From Mytilus trossulus (Eukaryota > Mollusca > Bivalvia > Mytilida > Mytilidae): 64,000 nucleotides of DNA. A program made the position numbers and the translations under genes. Location of the stretch: contig NC_086383.1 of NCBI RefSeq assembly GCF_036588685.1, forward strand, positions 50,178,448 to 50,242,447, given 5' to 3'. The notes under the pieces are model-generated. The model was not told the DNA's origin. It saw nothing but the letters and a program-made list of their open reading frames with translations, and did no database searches. Of the stretch, positions 33,413 to 46,232 are shown piece after piece (position 1 is the first letter of the stretch; each line of letters begins with the position of its first letter).

Positions 33413-36400
33413 CCCTGGATATTTATGAAAACCGTTGCTGATCTTTAGCCAATGAAACTGAAAGAATCAAAATCGATTTTAAAATTTTAATTTTGATGAC
33501 TATGCTGTCTTTCAATTTCTGTAGCGTATTCAACATCCATTATTTTGTTATTAAAATAGGTACGATCAAAATAATAGAAGTATTTAAAGTTTTATAGATC
33601 ACTTATTTTCTACATCTTAGACAAAATCACCTAAAACATATTTTAAATTTTCATGATTAATATTTAAAATTCATTTTTCAGAAATAATCAGTTTCGTTCA
33701 AAATCGAAAGGCACGTTTCCACTTCATAGTCTATGACTGTCATTCGAAAAAGTATGGTCAATTTCTCCTGGTTTTGTTCCAGTAACCAGGTCAAATAAGA
33801 CAGTTTGTGAAACCTAGTTAAATTTGAATATCAAACTGAAGGGTCTTAATGAAACAAAAATGTCATTGCGCGCTAGACATCGCTATTAAAGACAGTTTTG
33901 AAATTCTATGATATGTTTAAATGATTTTGCATCTAAAGACATATTAGCATGATTGAGGAAAATAAAATGAAATCTCTGAAAGACAATCATAGCTTAACAT
34001 CCAAAAGAATTTTTAATTTGGGGTTCATACATGTCCTTTTTAATGTCTTGCTTTTAGAAGTTTATAAATTTTAGATGCCTGATTGATTGTTGGTGTTTAA
34101 CGCCACTTTGAAGGTCAGATCTTCTTAGACAGTTAGGAATATAACTTTTTCTTAACGGTAATCATGGTAATGTTGGTGAGCATTATTAACAATTGATTTG
34201 TATTGTATTTGGGCTTCGTCAACCTTCCTGACAGTTATTATAACATGTATAAACAATCCCATTTCTTTCAAATGTAAACAATGGACAAAAATGTGAACCT
34301 TGACAATTTGGGTCAATTACATTTTCGTTCTCTGATTTTTCTGACAAACATAATTTCTGAATTGTCTGTTTTTGCACTATCTTTGTATGTGTACATCTAA
34401 CCGTGAACATATTGTTTGTATGTCATGGGTTTTTATCAAGTTTATACAAGATAAATGGCTTATGATGAGGATATTGTGTATGCACACACAAAAGATGGTG
34501 GACGATGTTCTACAATACAAGATTATCTGACGTCATTGAATAATCAGGTGACATTATTATTTAAAACTAAAAAACATGTCCATCTGGCCCTAAAAGTGTC
34601 GATATATCAGACGTCAATGGACAGTTACACCAAAAGTGTCCTTTTTATGAAGCCCAAAAGTGTCCATTGTTATTTAATAGTGATTTGTAAATTAATCACA
34701 CATAGTTTAAATGTATAAAATCGACATTATAACATGATCCTTCCTTTTGTTTTGTTGTAAAAATTGAACAGTTATTCTCTAAAATCACAGAAACCACTTC
34801 TGCAGGAGGCCATCTGTGCAATACCAAGATACATTATTAAGATATTTAGGCATCACTGCAGTATATTAGTGCAAAATAATTGACTTTATAAACAACGAAT
34901 TTAACTGTACAAAACTTATTAATTGCAATCCTTATGTTTGCTCTAAATATGCATGAGATATTAGCCACTGGACATTTAGCAATCAACTGTCAAGAGTTAA
35001 TGGTTGTGTTGCAAATTAAATTTGCAATTAGGCTAAATATAAACAACCGACTTGGAACAAACTATAAATGACCACTTAATCAATAGTTGAAGCACTGAGA
35101 AAACTTGAAAGATTTTTTTTATGACAATAATAATCATATTAATATAAAATTAATAAAAGCTCGCAAGTGAAGATAATTTGTTATTGTAAGATTCTTTTTT
35201 CCTATCTGGTGTCTATTTATTTGAGAGGAGAATTAAGTCAATGATTTCATCTTTCACTGTGCATACATGTAATGTACCGCATCTCAATTAAAAAGAGCAC
35301 AAATGTCCCAAACAATGATACTTGTTCTACTAGCAATATGGTGCTAGGTGGTTTTGTAACACTTTGTTTCCAACATCTGTACTACCTACTGATGAGTCCT
35401 GAGTGTAAATGGTCATTCACTTATACATTGTGTTTATCTATGTAAAAGAAAAGGATACAATTCACAGGGCCTTATCGATTTCTAAACTTATCTGTCTTTG
35501 TTCAACATTTGTTAATCATTGGTTAATTTCTTTATTTGTGTAAACGTTAATTACATCACCATGATCACTGTTCACTTTTACACAACAACAAAACTGTATC
35601 TTATATAATTATATTGTATTATAATTACTGTACCGTAAGTCTGTTTGTCCATCAGTCCTGTTCTTGTCATTGCACCTCCTCTGAAGCCATACAACAGAAT
35701 TTCAGGAAACTTTGTAAATAATTACAATATATACTATGTAGATGTTCATATCCACAAGAAGACTGACCAGTTCACTTTTGTTGTAGTTATGAGTCTTTGA
35801 AGCATGCTCCCAAAGGTTCTTTATATATAATTGATATCATTTTCATACTGATAAAAAAGAAGTTGACTTCCATCAGGCTTGGAAGAAGACATTAAAAAAA
35901 GAAATAAAATAACACAGAAGTTAACATTCTAGCTTATCTTGCCCCAGGCGTCAGGCCAGGTATTGTCATTACCTTAAACTGTTAGATATCTTCTCAGAAA
36001 CAATTTCGACATTAACGAAATTTTAACCAATGACATTTGGAAAATCCTTAACTAATTGACAGTTTATGTGGACAAACCCATTTAAGAAATGACCACCACA
36101 AAGGAACATAAATACAACCAAACAAATAGTACATGATACTATCTCGCATATTAAAATCACAACCTGCAGAAATGTACCCAATGTGTTCGTCCCCTAATTT
36201 TTGAGTTTTTGAAAGAAAAAAAAGTACACATTGTCAAACATCTAAATATAATATCCACACTTGTTAACAACAAGTAAATATGTAATTAAAAGATTTGAAC
36301 AACTGAAAGGTTACACACATTACGAACAGATAGATTTGCTCTTTCCGCTAGCTCTTCATTGTCAAAAAAAATGTATGTCCATCCTGAGGGAGACAAATAA

Positions 36401-36514
36401 AAAAGGGGATCTCCAATTACAGGGTCTAATTACTGGAATTGGCAAACAGACTGTAAGTTAATTATTTTTGTCAGGCTTAAATGGAGTGACAATCCAATAG
36501 GAATTGCTTTATTG
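33413..36514. other. Non-coding flank of unit B, upstream of the gene
   Basis: Parallel to 21,733-24,830 of A. An 87-codon plus-strand frame at 34455-34718 (starting MAYDEDIVYAHTKDGGRCST) is open only here: A has a stop after about 38 codons and C is frameshifted. I do not call it a gene. Confidence 0.5.
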
Positions 36515-36674
36515 TTGAAGAAATTAAAATGAACCAATATTTTAACCAACCAAAACCATCAAAGTCCTTAACAGATGATGAGCTATTGTCATGTAATTTG
36601 AGACTACAAATACATGGTCCGACCGAAACATCCAATGTCAACAAAATGTTCTTCGGCGAAAGGAACATGGCTTA
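36488..36674 (+). other. Short plus-strand frame of unknown origin, about 60 codons
   Basis: It reads through FIVEEIKMNQYFNQPKPSK and LLSCNLRLQIHGP to a stop after GERNMA. It starts where unit B departs from A and C. Composition is protein-like but I recognise no family. It may be a stray exon or transposon fragment. Confidence 0.25.
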
Positions 36675-37029
36675 AATGTCTGTATCCAAAAGCAAATAAA
36701 ACGAGTTCAGAATTTGACATCTTTAATTAATCGTGAAATGTTAGGTATAGAAACTTATAATAGATACCAAATATATCTGATAGTAGAAGGGTAAAATTAC
36801 ATAAATATTCAGAGTCAAATACGAACGAAAATAATAACAATGCTGTTGGTTTAGTCTTGTTTCATTGGTTGGTGTCAAGGCGAAAAATAGTTCATCCATT
36901 TATTCAAATTTTGCATGATGTCATGGAAAAATTGTTCTATAACTGTTCATGTAATTGTGGATTTGCTTAGCTGGTCGGATATTCCAATGAGTCAGACTAT
37001 ATACAAAGTGTATCAAGAAGAAGGAAGGA

Positions 37030-37580
37030 ATCTTTATACTTTTTATAGAATATATTGATCGCATTATGTCCACGGATCTTATGATTAAGGATACTACAGA
37101 TTCCTTAGAGACAGAAAGATGAGGAAGGTGTATCAACATGGAGTTGTAGGTTTGAAGAAATTTTGAGTCGAGCGATATGAACTTGAAAAATTGAAAAAGA
37201 CTGAATCAGACGAGATGATCCCTAACATATCATGTTTCATATCTAACATCTAGAAATCGATAAGTGAGAGTTGGTTTTGGAATAAAACTTAACAACAAAA
37301 TTAAAAAAATTAAAACAATGTGAACTTCCCTGTTTGTATTGCAACATTTAACCGGCGCCTTCATATGCAGTATATATTCCCCAGAAGATACGATAGTCTA
37401 GGCTTTGCGTTTTCTATCATTATTTTCTAAGAGAGGGTAGTTGTCTACAAGGAACCTATTGAACCATAGGTTCTAAATGGTGACGAAGAGGTAAACCAGT
37501 CAAAATTTTAACAGAAGCGATAATGATTTAGTTGATCGTTATGGAATATCTAAGACAGATAATCACGGATATGTTTCCAA
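37030..37580 (+). pseudogene. Penelope-like (Naiad-type) RT C-terminal fragment
   Basis: Plus-strand frames encode DLMIKDTTDS (about 37,073-37,102), then after several stops APSYAVYIPQKIR, SRLCVFYHYFL, LSTRNLLNHRF and DNDLVDRYGIS. In order these match the thumb/C-terminal part of Penelope-like RTs of the type with N-terminal GIY-YIG. Stops and frame changes are many. This is a different fragment, on the other strand, from the relic at 10,250-11,480. Confidence 0.6.
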
Positions 37581-37743
37581 TTGTGGTAGCCATAATCCTG
37601 TTCTTTTATCGCTATTGTTAATTCACGAATTGCAATTTTTCATCATTTGCCTATTATACTGGTTATGATCAACACGCCGTAAAACGAATAAAAGTAATGC
37701 ATGAGGGTCTGCTTAACCTTACTCAGTAACTGAATATAAACTC

Positions 37744-37960
37744 ATTATAGATACCAGGATTAAAATTTTGTATTTGCGCCAGACGCGCGTTTCGTCTACA
37801 AAAGACTCATCGGTGACGCTCGAATAAAAAACAAGTTAAAAAGGCCAAATAAAGTACGAAGTTAAAGAGCATTTAGGACCAAAAATTCCTTAAAGTTTTG
37901 TTAAATACAGCTAAGATAATCTATTCCTGAGGTAGAAAACCCTTAGTATTTTTAAATTTT
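37744..37960 (+). repeat. Dispersed repeat M5, plus-strand copy
   Basis: Contains TACCAGGATTAAAATTTTGT, GCCAGACGCGCGTTTCGTCT and AAGACTCATCGGTGACGCTC, inverted relative to the copy at 40910-41260. Confidence 0.65.
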
Positions 37961-38179
37961 AAGTTTTTTAGACAGTTAATTTATAATTATGACCATATCA
38001 ATGATAATTAATATCAACACAGAAGTGTTGACTACTGGGGTGGTGAGTTACTCCCGGTGTTTGTTTGGTTTTTTATAAACAAGCATACTGGATTTTTGGT
38101 TGTTTCTCCAAGTTTACTTTTGCTGGAATTCCTTTCTGTTACTATTTATTCTAAAGTTTCGACAGAAAACTTTAGATGC

Positions 38180-38430
38180 TATATATAAAATTGAGAATGG
38201 AAATGGGGAATGTGTCAAAGAGACAACAACCCGACCATATAAAAAAAACAACAGCAGAAGGTCACCAACAGGTCTTCAATGTAGCGTGAAATTCCCGCAC
38301 CCGGAGGCGTCCTTCAGCTGGCTCCTAAACAAATATATACTAGTTCAGTGATAAGGAAACAACAGCAGAAGGTCACCAACAGGTCTTCAATGTAAAGAAC
38401 GATAAAGTATATACTAGTCCAGTGATAAAG
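38180..38430 (+). repeat. Dispersed repeat M2, 5' third, with a local duplication
   Basis: Contains GGAAATGGGGAATGTGTCAA and TTCCCGCACCCGGAGGCGTC. The segment ACAGCAGAAGGTCACCAACA is repeated about 103 bases later. Together with 9700-10180 it covers most of the family. Confidence 0.6.
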
Positions 38431-39179
38431 AACGATAAAGAATATACCAGATTTTAATTTGCTAACAAAATGGGTAGCATGCAATTTCCATTTTATTCAA
38501 ATATGGAACGGCATCGAGAAAGGCAAGATCTTCAAATAGTTATATAGAATACTTTTATTCCTGAATACGAACCTTTCATGTTGACTCCGCTGGAATTTAT
38601 TGTTACGATTTCCTTACTTTGTTGATGTATGAGGGTCTGGATTGGAGAGGAGTTCTCATTTCTTTATTCTTTAATTTCTTATACAATTTTTGTGTTTTCT
38701 TTATTCATTATTGAACATAAAGTAGAAACATTTGGAAGTGAAATTTAAAATGTTATAAATATTTGAATTTTCATTCTTTTTCTACCAAACATGCATGTGG
38801 CTAAAAATGTGTTTGTGCATGTCAATAAAGCAGTATAATCTATCAAACTTCAGTATTGAAAAAGAAATTATAGAATGGACATAACTCACTCGTAGATTCC
38901 GGTTGAATTTATTGAAAGCAAATGCGTCTTAATATGGATTTTTGAGTTTGAACAGGGGTATACTACTGTTGCCTTTATTTGATATATGTTTTCTTGTAGC
39001 TAAAACTGTCAGACAGGTTGTAAAATGTTGATTCAAAGCATTTACCAGAGGTCACTTTTTTTATTTTTAGAATGGAAGTGTTATCTGGTCTAGATTTGTA
39101 ATTTGTCCTTTGTTACGAAAATATTACATACGTTAATTAGTCAGTTTCTTAGAATACGTTCTACAAATGCTCAATCGAT

Positions 39180-39500
39180 TGATCTGTTGAAGATAATAAC
39201 ATAAACGGTACCAATTCTTCTGAACCATATGCGCATTTCGATAATAAATGTCTCTCAATGATGCTCGACGCCAAAATATTTGAAAATCCGGCTAAGGTAG
39301 TCTATGCCGGGGATAAGAAATTCCTTAGTTTTTCGAAAAATTCAAAGTTTATGACAATCTTCACAAGTGATAAAGACAAACTGGTGGAGTAACAGTCTTG
39401 CAAAATTATATGCAAAACCATATGCGCATTTCGACAATAAATGTCATTCAATGATGCTCGACGCCAAAATATTTGAAAATCCAAAGCTTATTAAAAAGAT
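39180..39500 (+). repeat. Dispersed repeat M5 fragments
   Basis: Two copies of a CATATGCGCATTTCGA...GATGCTCGACGCC segment (about 39,229 and 39,420) flank a piece that is the reverse complement of 40,905-41,000. Confidence 0.6.
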
Positions 39501-40909
39501 GAAGAGTTTTAAACCAAAAAGGACAAAACGAGTATAGCCATAGTCGGGCAAGGAATAAGAGCTATGAATAATGCTAAATAGAATATGTCCTCTCACCAAA
39601 TTTTTTTTTTATCTCAAAAGGTTTGGCCCTATGTTGAACGCATCTATCCAAATAATACCACAGATACCATCAAAGCTTCCTCTTATCTTCAATTTTATCT
39701 AAATATTGACAGCTAGGGTCAAAAGACTCTTTGACTTGTGAGGGTTGAATGTTTTGAATCTCCCTCCTCTTTTTCCTATGTAGTTAACTTTTTTGTTTGA
39801 GCCGTCACTCGGAGTCAGACAAACAATTTTGATACGATAGTCAATATTTCAGCTTCCTCTTATCTTCAATTTTATCTAAATATTGACAGCTAGGGTCAAA
39901 AGACTCTTTGACTTGTGAGGGTTGAATGTTTTGAATCTCCCTCCTCTTTTTCCTATGTAGTTAACTTTCTTGTTTGAGCCGTCACTCAGAGTCAGACAAA
40001 CAATTTTGATACGATAGTCAATATTTCAGTTTTAAATTTCACTCTTTAGGTTCGAAACTGTTGTTTTTACATTCTTCAACATGATAGTTTTCTCTCCATC
40101 AGTATGTAAGCTGAGAAGTGACCCCAATATGTCGCCCTACGCTGGCATGCAACACGATCAACAACAGTCCACAATGGACTACAAATGTATGAAGATTGAG
40201 GGAAAAATAAATCCAGTCAAAATTCAAGAAGAGACTTTAGTTTTTCTAAAATATAAGCATTTCCTACTAAACTAATGTTTTCATTTATTTTGTTACCTAG
40301 GCTGGATATGGTGTAAAATTGTAGTCTCTAATATTAAACTCTCTTGTCACATCAACATGAAAACAATGTGTGGGGGTAAACTCAGTACACTTATTTCGTG
40401 TGTAAACAACTATACACCTGGTAAGGCATTTTGGACAAAAGACAATTCGAAGTCAAATACTGAAATAAAACAAGATGTGCGGCTCAATGAAACAGCGGTA
40501 CAAGAAAAATACACACACATACATCAACTGGCAATAAATTGTCATAATGTACAGTTTCATAGGTACCAGTTTGCTTATAAAGTTGAGTTTTGTTTTAATT
40601 TGTTTGGGTTTTTTTGTACCTGTTTAGTTATTTTATCGTATATCTGTCGTGAAGGAGGGGTCGAAAATACTTCCATTAGACAGTAACAATTATTAGTTGT
40701 TTTTTTGCATCAGACGAGACGACGTCTGAATGTTATATATAGAAACTTTATCACTTAAACTTCTAAAGAGTGTAAAATAAGTGGGACTTTTAGAGCTAAT
40801 TATTCACGTATGGAGTGATTATATCTTAATGGTTGTTGTACGTCAGTTATTTTCGACAATTAATTCATTTCAGAATACAAATTTAGGTTACCTGTAGTAA
40901 TATCATATA
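39501..40909. other. Non-coding part of unit B with a 177-bp tandem duplication
   Basis: Two near-identical blocks starting AGCTTCCTCTTATCTTC lie at 39674-39850 and 39851-40027; A has one copy. The rest parallels 24,880-26,070 of A. Short frames at 40081-40275 and 40357-40686 are not conserved. Confidence 0.65.
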
Positions 40910-41260
40910 ATTTTGCAAGACTGTTTACTCCACCAGTCTGTCTTTATCACTTGTGAAGATTGTCATAAACTTTGAATTTTTCGAAAAACTAAAGGAAATT
41001 TCTTATCCAAGGCATAGATTACCTTAATAGCCGTATTTGGCACAACTTTTTCTTATCCAAGGCATAGATTTCCTTAGCCGTATTTGGCACAACTTTTTGG
41101 AATTTTTGGATCCTCAATGCTCTTCAACTTTGTACTTGTTTGGCTTTATAAATATTTTGATATGAGCTTCACTGATGAGTCTTATGTAGACGAAACTCAC
41201 GTCTGGCGTACTAAATTATAATCCTGGTACCTTTGATAACTATTGTCATCGTAATACTTA
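40910..41260 (-). repeat. Dispersed repeat M5, copy in unit B
   Basis: Same position as in A and C. It has an extra local duplication of about 50 bp (TTTCTTATCCAAGGCATAGA at about 41,000 and 41,049). Confidence 0.65.
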
Positions 41261-42527
41261 AAAGCAAGTTTGACAGATATTTAGATACATATAACATGTA
41301 TATGTTTGTACATCAATCTTCCCCAAAGGATGTGTAAATAATAATGGATGGGTAATTGTTTAATTTATAGTTTTACACGTTAATTTCTATTACGGTTTTA
41401 GTATTATTGATTTTATATAAATGTTACAATCTGAATCGACCTTGACGGACCTTTTTCACCGACACAAGAATGCAAGATATTAGTTTTGTAAGTATGATGA
41501 GTTGTTGACAAAATCTTAAACGGTTTCTCTGATACAAGAAGGGAGAATTTTTACAGTATTTTCTATAATACAAAGTGTATGTTACGCCACTTTAACAAGC
41601 TTTGAAAATGTTCTTTAAACCTGTTAAAGAGGCATTATACATGTAAGGTGCCATTTAAATAAAAAAAAAATGTTTTTTTTTGGTCTCAAACAGTAATTAA
41701 AGCGGCCAAAGTAAGATCGAAAACATTGCAAATGTATTATTTACTTGCAAGTGAATAATTCAACCTCAGTTGAATCCGTATTGATGTACCCTAACTTGAC
41801 CTCAATCTGAAGATTGGTTACGCATGGCCTAAGTGTGTTCAGAAACTAAAAAGAAAAGAACATTGAAAAGTGAAACAAGTGATCTACCATAGAAAAAAAA
41901 TTATTGTTTTTACCGATTTGGCCCACAAGAAATCATTCATATCCAGGTAAAAACTATGATTTACACTTGTTAAATCTATGACATGGAATTAAAAAGACCT
42001 CGTCAATACACAACTCAACATGCTTCTCAGTCGATTTCATATTTATATTTATGTTTAAATCGGGTTGAATGACTATCGGCAATCTTCGGAGGTAATCTTG
42101 GTGGTTAATTAGATGGCGTCTCGTCTTAAATACGCACGAAATGTTGATACGTTTTATCTAGTCCATGCATTGTTAATTGTTTCTTTTAAACTTTTTGTAA
42201 TTTGGATTTACGTTTAAGTATGCTATTAATCAAATGTGAACATTTAAGCCAAGTCGGTGGTCATCAGTTTGACAGCTAATGCTTAATTCAGAAGGAATTT
42301 TAATATTACATAAAACGTCGTAATTTCTTTTCTGTTCTATTTGAACATATCTCCTTGAATTGAGCAAAATGTTGAGAGTTGAAACTATCTTTTTGTTGCA
42401 GTATAATGTATATACAAGGAGAAAATACTACTTAATGAACTATGAGCCAGTCAATTACATGTCAAAGTTGATATATTGAATATCAACTTTGTGTGAATAT
42501 GATGTGTATTGACGATCTTAAAAAAAT
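41261..42527. other. Non-coding part of unit B
   Basis: Matches A without the Helentron-like insertion; the empty site is near 41,400. No conserved frame. The AT-rich minisatellite follows at about 42,530-42,682. Confidence 0.5.
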
Positions 42528-42739
42528 CAATGTAATTGTAATGTAATCAATTAATTCCATTACAATTACAATTATATTGATTTTTAAATGTAATTAATCA
42601 TATCACAATTACATTGATTTTCAAATGTATTTGAATACATTGCAATTACATTGCCAATGTAATTAATTACAATTCAATTATTTTTATCCAAAGCCATGTA
42701 AGAGCTATTTCATTTACAATAATATCATGAAAATGACAA

Positions 42740-43632
42740 CAACTAGATTAGAATGCTCTATACTATCGGGAACTTCTAGAACAGGAAACATGGGGAACTC
42801 ATAGAAAACTGTAGAACGGAAACTTCTAGAACAATGTTGACGTGTTAATTACTCATCTTTTATAAGGATCATTCTAGAATCGTTGTGTAAGTAAAATAGA
42901 TATTTGAATCAGTATCTATGATTTTTCCAATGATTTCTAAACTGCACAATATAATAGATATAGGAAGATGTGGTGTGAGTGCCAATGAGACAACTCTCCA
43001 TCCAAATAACAATTTAAAAAGTAAACCATTATAGGTTAAAGTACGTTTCAACACGGAGCCTTGGCTCACACCGAACAACAAGCTATAAAGGGCCCCAAAA
43101 TTACTAGTGTAAAACCATTCAAACGGGAAAACCAACGGTCTAATCAATATAAACAAAACGAGAAACGAGAAACACGTATATATTACATAAACAAACGACA
43201 ACTACTGTACATCAGATTCCTGACTTAGGACAGGTGCAAACATTTGTATAAGTTTACCTTGTAAACAACTATAAGGCCACACAAAACAAATAAGGCCAAA
43301 ATAAATAAACCTAATAATTTCAATATCATAACACCGCTCAAGACCATTCAAAACCACATAGTATAGACTTACAAACCCAAAGGAAACAAAACCATTAGCA
43401 TTAGATAGATTTGATGGACATTGAATTCTCAGAAGTTCTCAGGAGTTTTTGAATAGCGATACTTTTATTTACGAACAACATCATACTATATTGGGACTTA
43501 TTGGACGTTATATTCTGTTGATATTTCTATTTGTGTAGTAAACTTGTGTATAATAAATCTTGTTAAATTTTGATTTGATTTGTGTCTTGTGATGGCTACA
43601 ATTTAAAAGTGATTTCTGACCGTAAACGAAAT
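42740..43632 (+). repeat. LTR-like region of Ty3/Gypsy remnant, unit B
   Basis: Parallel to 28530-29420, with TTCTAGAA palindromes and an AATAAA near 43,552. It carries the same 293-bp insertion at 42954-43246, bounded by TATA at 42950-42953 and 43247-43250. Confidence 0.55.
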
Positions 43633-43650
43633 TGGAGGCTCGTTCGGGAT
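43633..43650 (+). other. Primer-binding site, tRNA-Pro type, unit B
   Basis: TGGAGGCTCGTTCGGGAT, 16 of 18 positions as in the classical tRNA-Pro site. Confidence 0.65.
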
Positions 43651-43657
43651 CTATCTT

Positions 43658-44667
43658 CCTGTTGAAGGTGTTTCATTATTGCTAGGAAATGATCTAACTA
43701 GGGAAAGAGTAGTTGCTGAACCAAATGTAACCAGTGAACCGGTTGTGGATGTTAAATCACCGGAAGATGATGCTGAACTGTATCCAGAGTGTGTTGTAAC
43801 AAGGGCGATGGCTAGAAAACAACAAAATAAGGATTTGATTACATGGGACTTTCAGACACTTTCCTTGCCAACATTGAAGGTCCCGGTAGCCCATAGAAGG
43901 CCGTAGTAAGACCATCTATAACTAACAAGAATGTAATTATGATATGGCCAGACGTGAACAGCCATTCATTAGAATGAAGTAAATGTGTTGAAGAACAAAA
44001 TAAAGACCCTGAGGTTCTTCAGCTCCGCAAGAGTGCACAACTACAGGAGAAAGCAGACAAATGGTTGAATGCTACTACCATCAAGACGGCATTTTATTGA
44101 GGAACTGGAACCCCCTGGTGCTATTCTAGAGGAGGAATGGAGAGTGGTATACCAAGTGGTGGTGCCTAAAGTCTATAGGCAAGTCTTGCCCATGACACCC
44201 ACTTGGCTGGCCATTTAGGTATAAGTAAGACCTACCTTATGATCTTGCACCATTTCTACTTGCCCAGACTTAGAAATGATTTCGCAAAATACCGAAATCA
44301 TGCCATATATGCCAGGTTGTTGGTAAGCCTAACCAGAAAATACCACTTCTGCCAATTCAGCTTTTGAAGAAAGAACCTATCAGCCGAGTACTCATTGATT
44401 GTGTTGGTCTTTTACCAAATACTAGTACCAAGACTGGAAATGCGTATTTATTGACGACAATGTGTACATCCATTTGCTTTCCTGTGGCTATTCCATTGTG
44501 GAATATCAAGACACCAACTATTATTCAAGCTCTTATCAAATTGTTCACCTTAGTAAGACTTCCTAAGTCTATACAGTCCGACCAGGGTTCAAACTTTATG
44601 TCAGTTTATTTCAGCAAGTCGTGTACCAGTTAGGGGTTGCTCAGTATAGGTCAAGTGCTTATTCGAC
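43658..44667 (+). pseudogene. Ty3/Gypsy protease end and integrase, internally deleted, unit B
   Basis: Same internally deleted form as in A. A ~14-bp deletion near 43,837 shifts the protease frame. The integrase core stays open for 89 codons (44364-44633), with VLIDCVG and SIQSDQGSNFM holding the first two catalytic aspartates, before a frameshift and the same break as in A. Confidence 0.8.
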
Positions 44668-44749
44668 AAGGGCTGGGATGATGGTGTTCACTTTTTACTT
44701 TTTGTGGTCCGAGAGGCTGTTCACGAATCCCTTTGTTTTAGTCTTTTTC
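44668..44749. other. Duplication junction B/C
   Basis: Same filler as at the A/B junction (GCTGGGATGATGGTGTTCAC), ending at AGGAACCGTTAATTC of M1. Confidence 0.75.
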
Positions 44750-45420
44750 AGGAACCGTTAATTCAGTGGTTGTCATTGTTGCTGTGTTACTTTATTGTTT
44801 TTCGTTCATTATTTTGTACATAAATTAGTCCGTTAATTTTCTCGTATGAATTGTTTTATATTTGTCATTTCAGGGCCTTTTATAGCGGACTTTGTTCATT
44901 GTTAAAGCCCGTAAGGGGACCTATAGGTGATAATTTCTGTGTCATTGGGTGTCATTGGGTCTGTTGTGAAAAGTTGTCTCATTGGCAATCATACCACATA
45001 TTCCTTTAATATACATTGTGCAAATCCGTTGTGGTGAGCCTTGCAGGCACCTATCATACAGGTATATAAATGAAAATGTGACCTGCAGGCACCTTCAATA
45101 GTATATGGTACAGATCTATGGAGATATTATAGGCCATGGTACATATAATTAGCAGTGTGACCTGCAGTCTCAAATTATAGGCTATGGTACAGATCTTAAG
45201 TGATGTGATATGCAGGAACCTATGGTACAGATAAATTTTGGTGTGACCTGCAAGCACATTTGATACGGATAAATGTTGGTATGACCTGCAGGCAACTGTA
45301 GTATTGTTTATGATTATACGCGTAAGTATATGCAGCACTACTTATTTTATAAGTGATGACTGGCAGTAACCGTTCACATAAGCTTTTATTCTCGTGCCCC
45401 TGTACTAGTGTAGATTAGTA
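44750..45420 (+). repeat. Truncated M1 repeat and minisatellite tail of unit C
   Basis: M1 to about 45,014, then minisatellite units as in A and B. Confidence 0.75.
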
Positions 45421-46132
45421 TGCAGATCGGAGCTGGAATTGCCGGGTAGTTTGAAAACAATCAGATTGATACGTATATATATATTGCATCATCCTGAAAC
45501 ATACCTTTTACAATTTAATTCCCATAATTCTGGAACAGCTCATCTTCAAATTTTCAAATGGACTTGGAGATTGTTTTTACGGGCCAACAAAAGTAATATT
45601 ACATAGTAAAGATTCTTTAAAGGAAGCTTAAATTATTGCAAAAGTAACCAACAAATGTGGTTACTTCGAATTGACAAAGTACATTTTATGAAATATATTT
45701 TTTTTGAAATGAGGAGAAAAGGATCGGTAAGTACGCCTATCAAATCTGTGATAGGGACTGGAGTCTCTAAATAGTCCTTTGCAAATTAACAATGTACGTT
45801 CAACTATATTACAATATGATTTCGGTAACAGTAACTGAATTATTCGCCGGAAGTCATATGTTAACCTTGGTCACCAGTATGTTTCTTGCATCGATAAAAC
45901 TTGTTGTCGATCGAGTTATCGTGACATCAAGTTGTTTGAATGCATCGAAAATGTGTTCAACTTTCTCAGAACAAAACAAACAAAATTAAACATGAACACC
46001 AACTTACTTGAGTTTTAGTGCAAAAAATAAACATTAAAATATCACGACCAATTTTGACTGTCTGACCCCCCCCCCCCCCCCTTCTTTTATTCAGCATGAA
46101 AAATTGATACTTATTATGTTTATCCTTTGATT
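45421..46132. other. Downstream flank of gene copy C, no gene seen
   Basis: Closer to A than to B (both keep the ATATGTTAACCTTGGTCACC segment). It contains a cytosine run near 46,066-46,081. Confidence 0.5.
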
Positions 46133-46232
46133 TTTATTAAAAAATATAAATGAGCATGCACATTTAATACATCATGATCGAAGTCAATTTTCGGTCCATT
46201 GGTTGTAAGGAATTTTTGTCCCATAATGCATG

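Larger units (their letters stand above)
36515..39500. repeat. Unit-B-specific block (~3 kb) of repeat fragments
   Basis: In A the DNA runs directly from AGGCATTGCTTTATT to CAAAAAGGACAAAAC, whereas B has about 3 kb between. It holds a Penelope-like RT fragment, two M5 pieces and an M2 piece. C lacks the surrounding DNA, so gain in B cannot be separated from loss in A by this window alone. Confidence 0.7.
30554..44749. repeat. Tandem segmental duplication, unit B (~14.2 kb)
   Basis: Same order as unit A. It is longer because of a ~3-kb block (36,515-39,500) not in A or C. It lacks the two A-specific insertions. Confidence 0.9.

Noticed and set aside
34455-34718. Exon-like frame MAYDEDIVYAHTKDGG with a donor-like CAG/GTGACA
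   Set aside because: Stopped in A and frameshifted in C; a single open copy among three is weak evidence.
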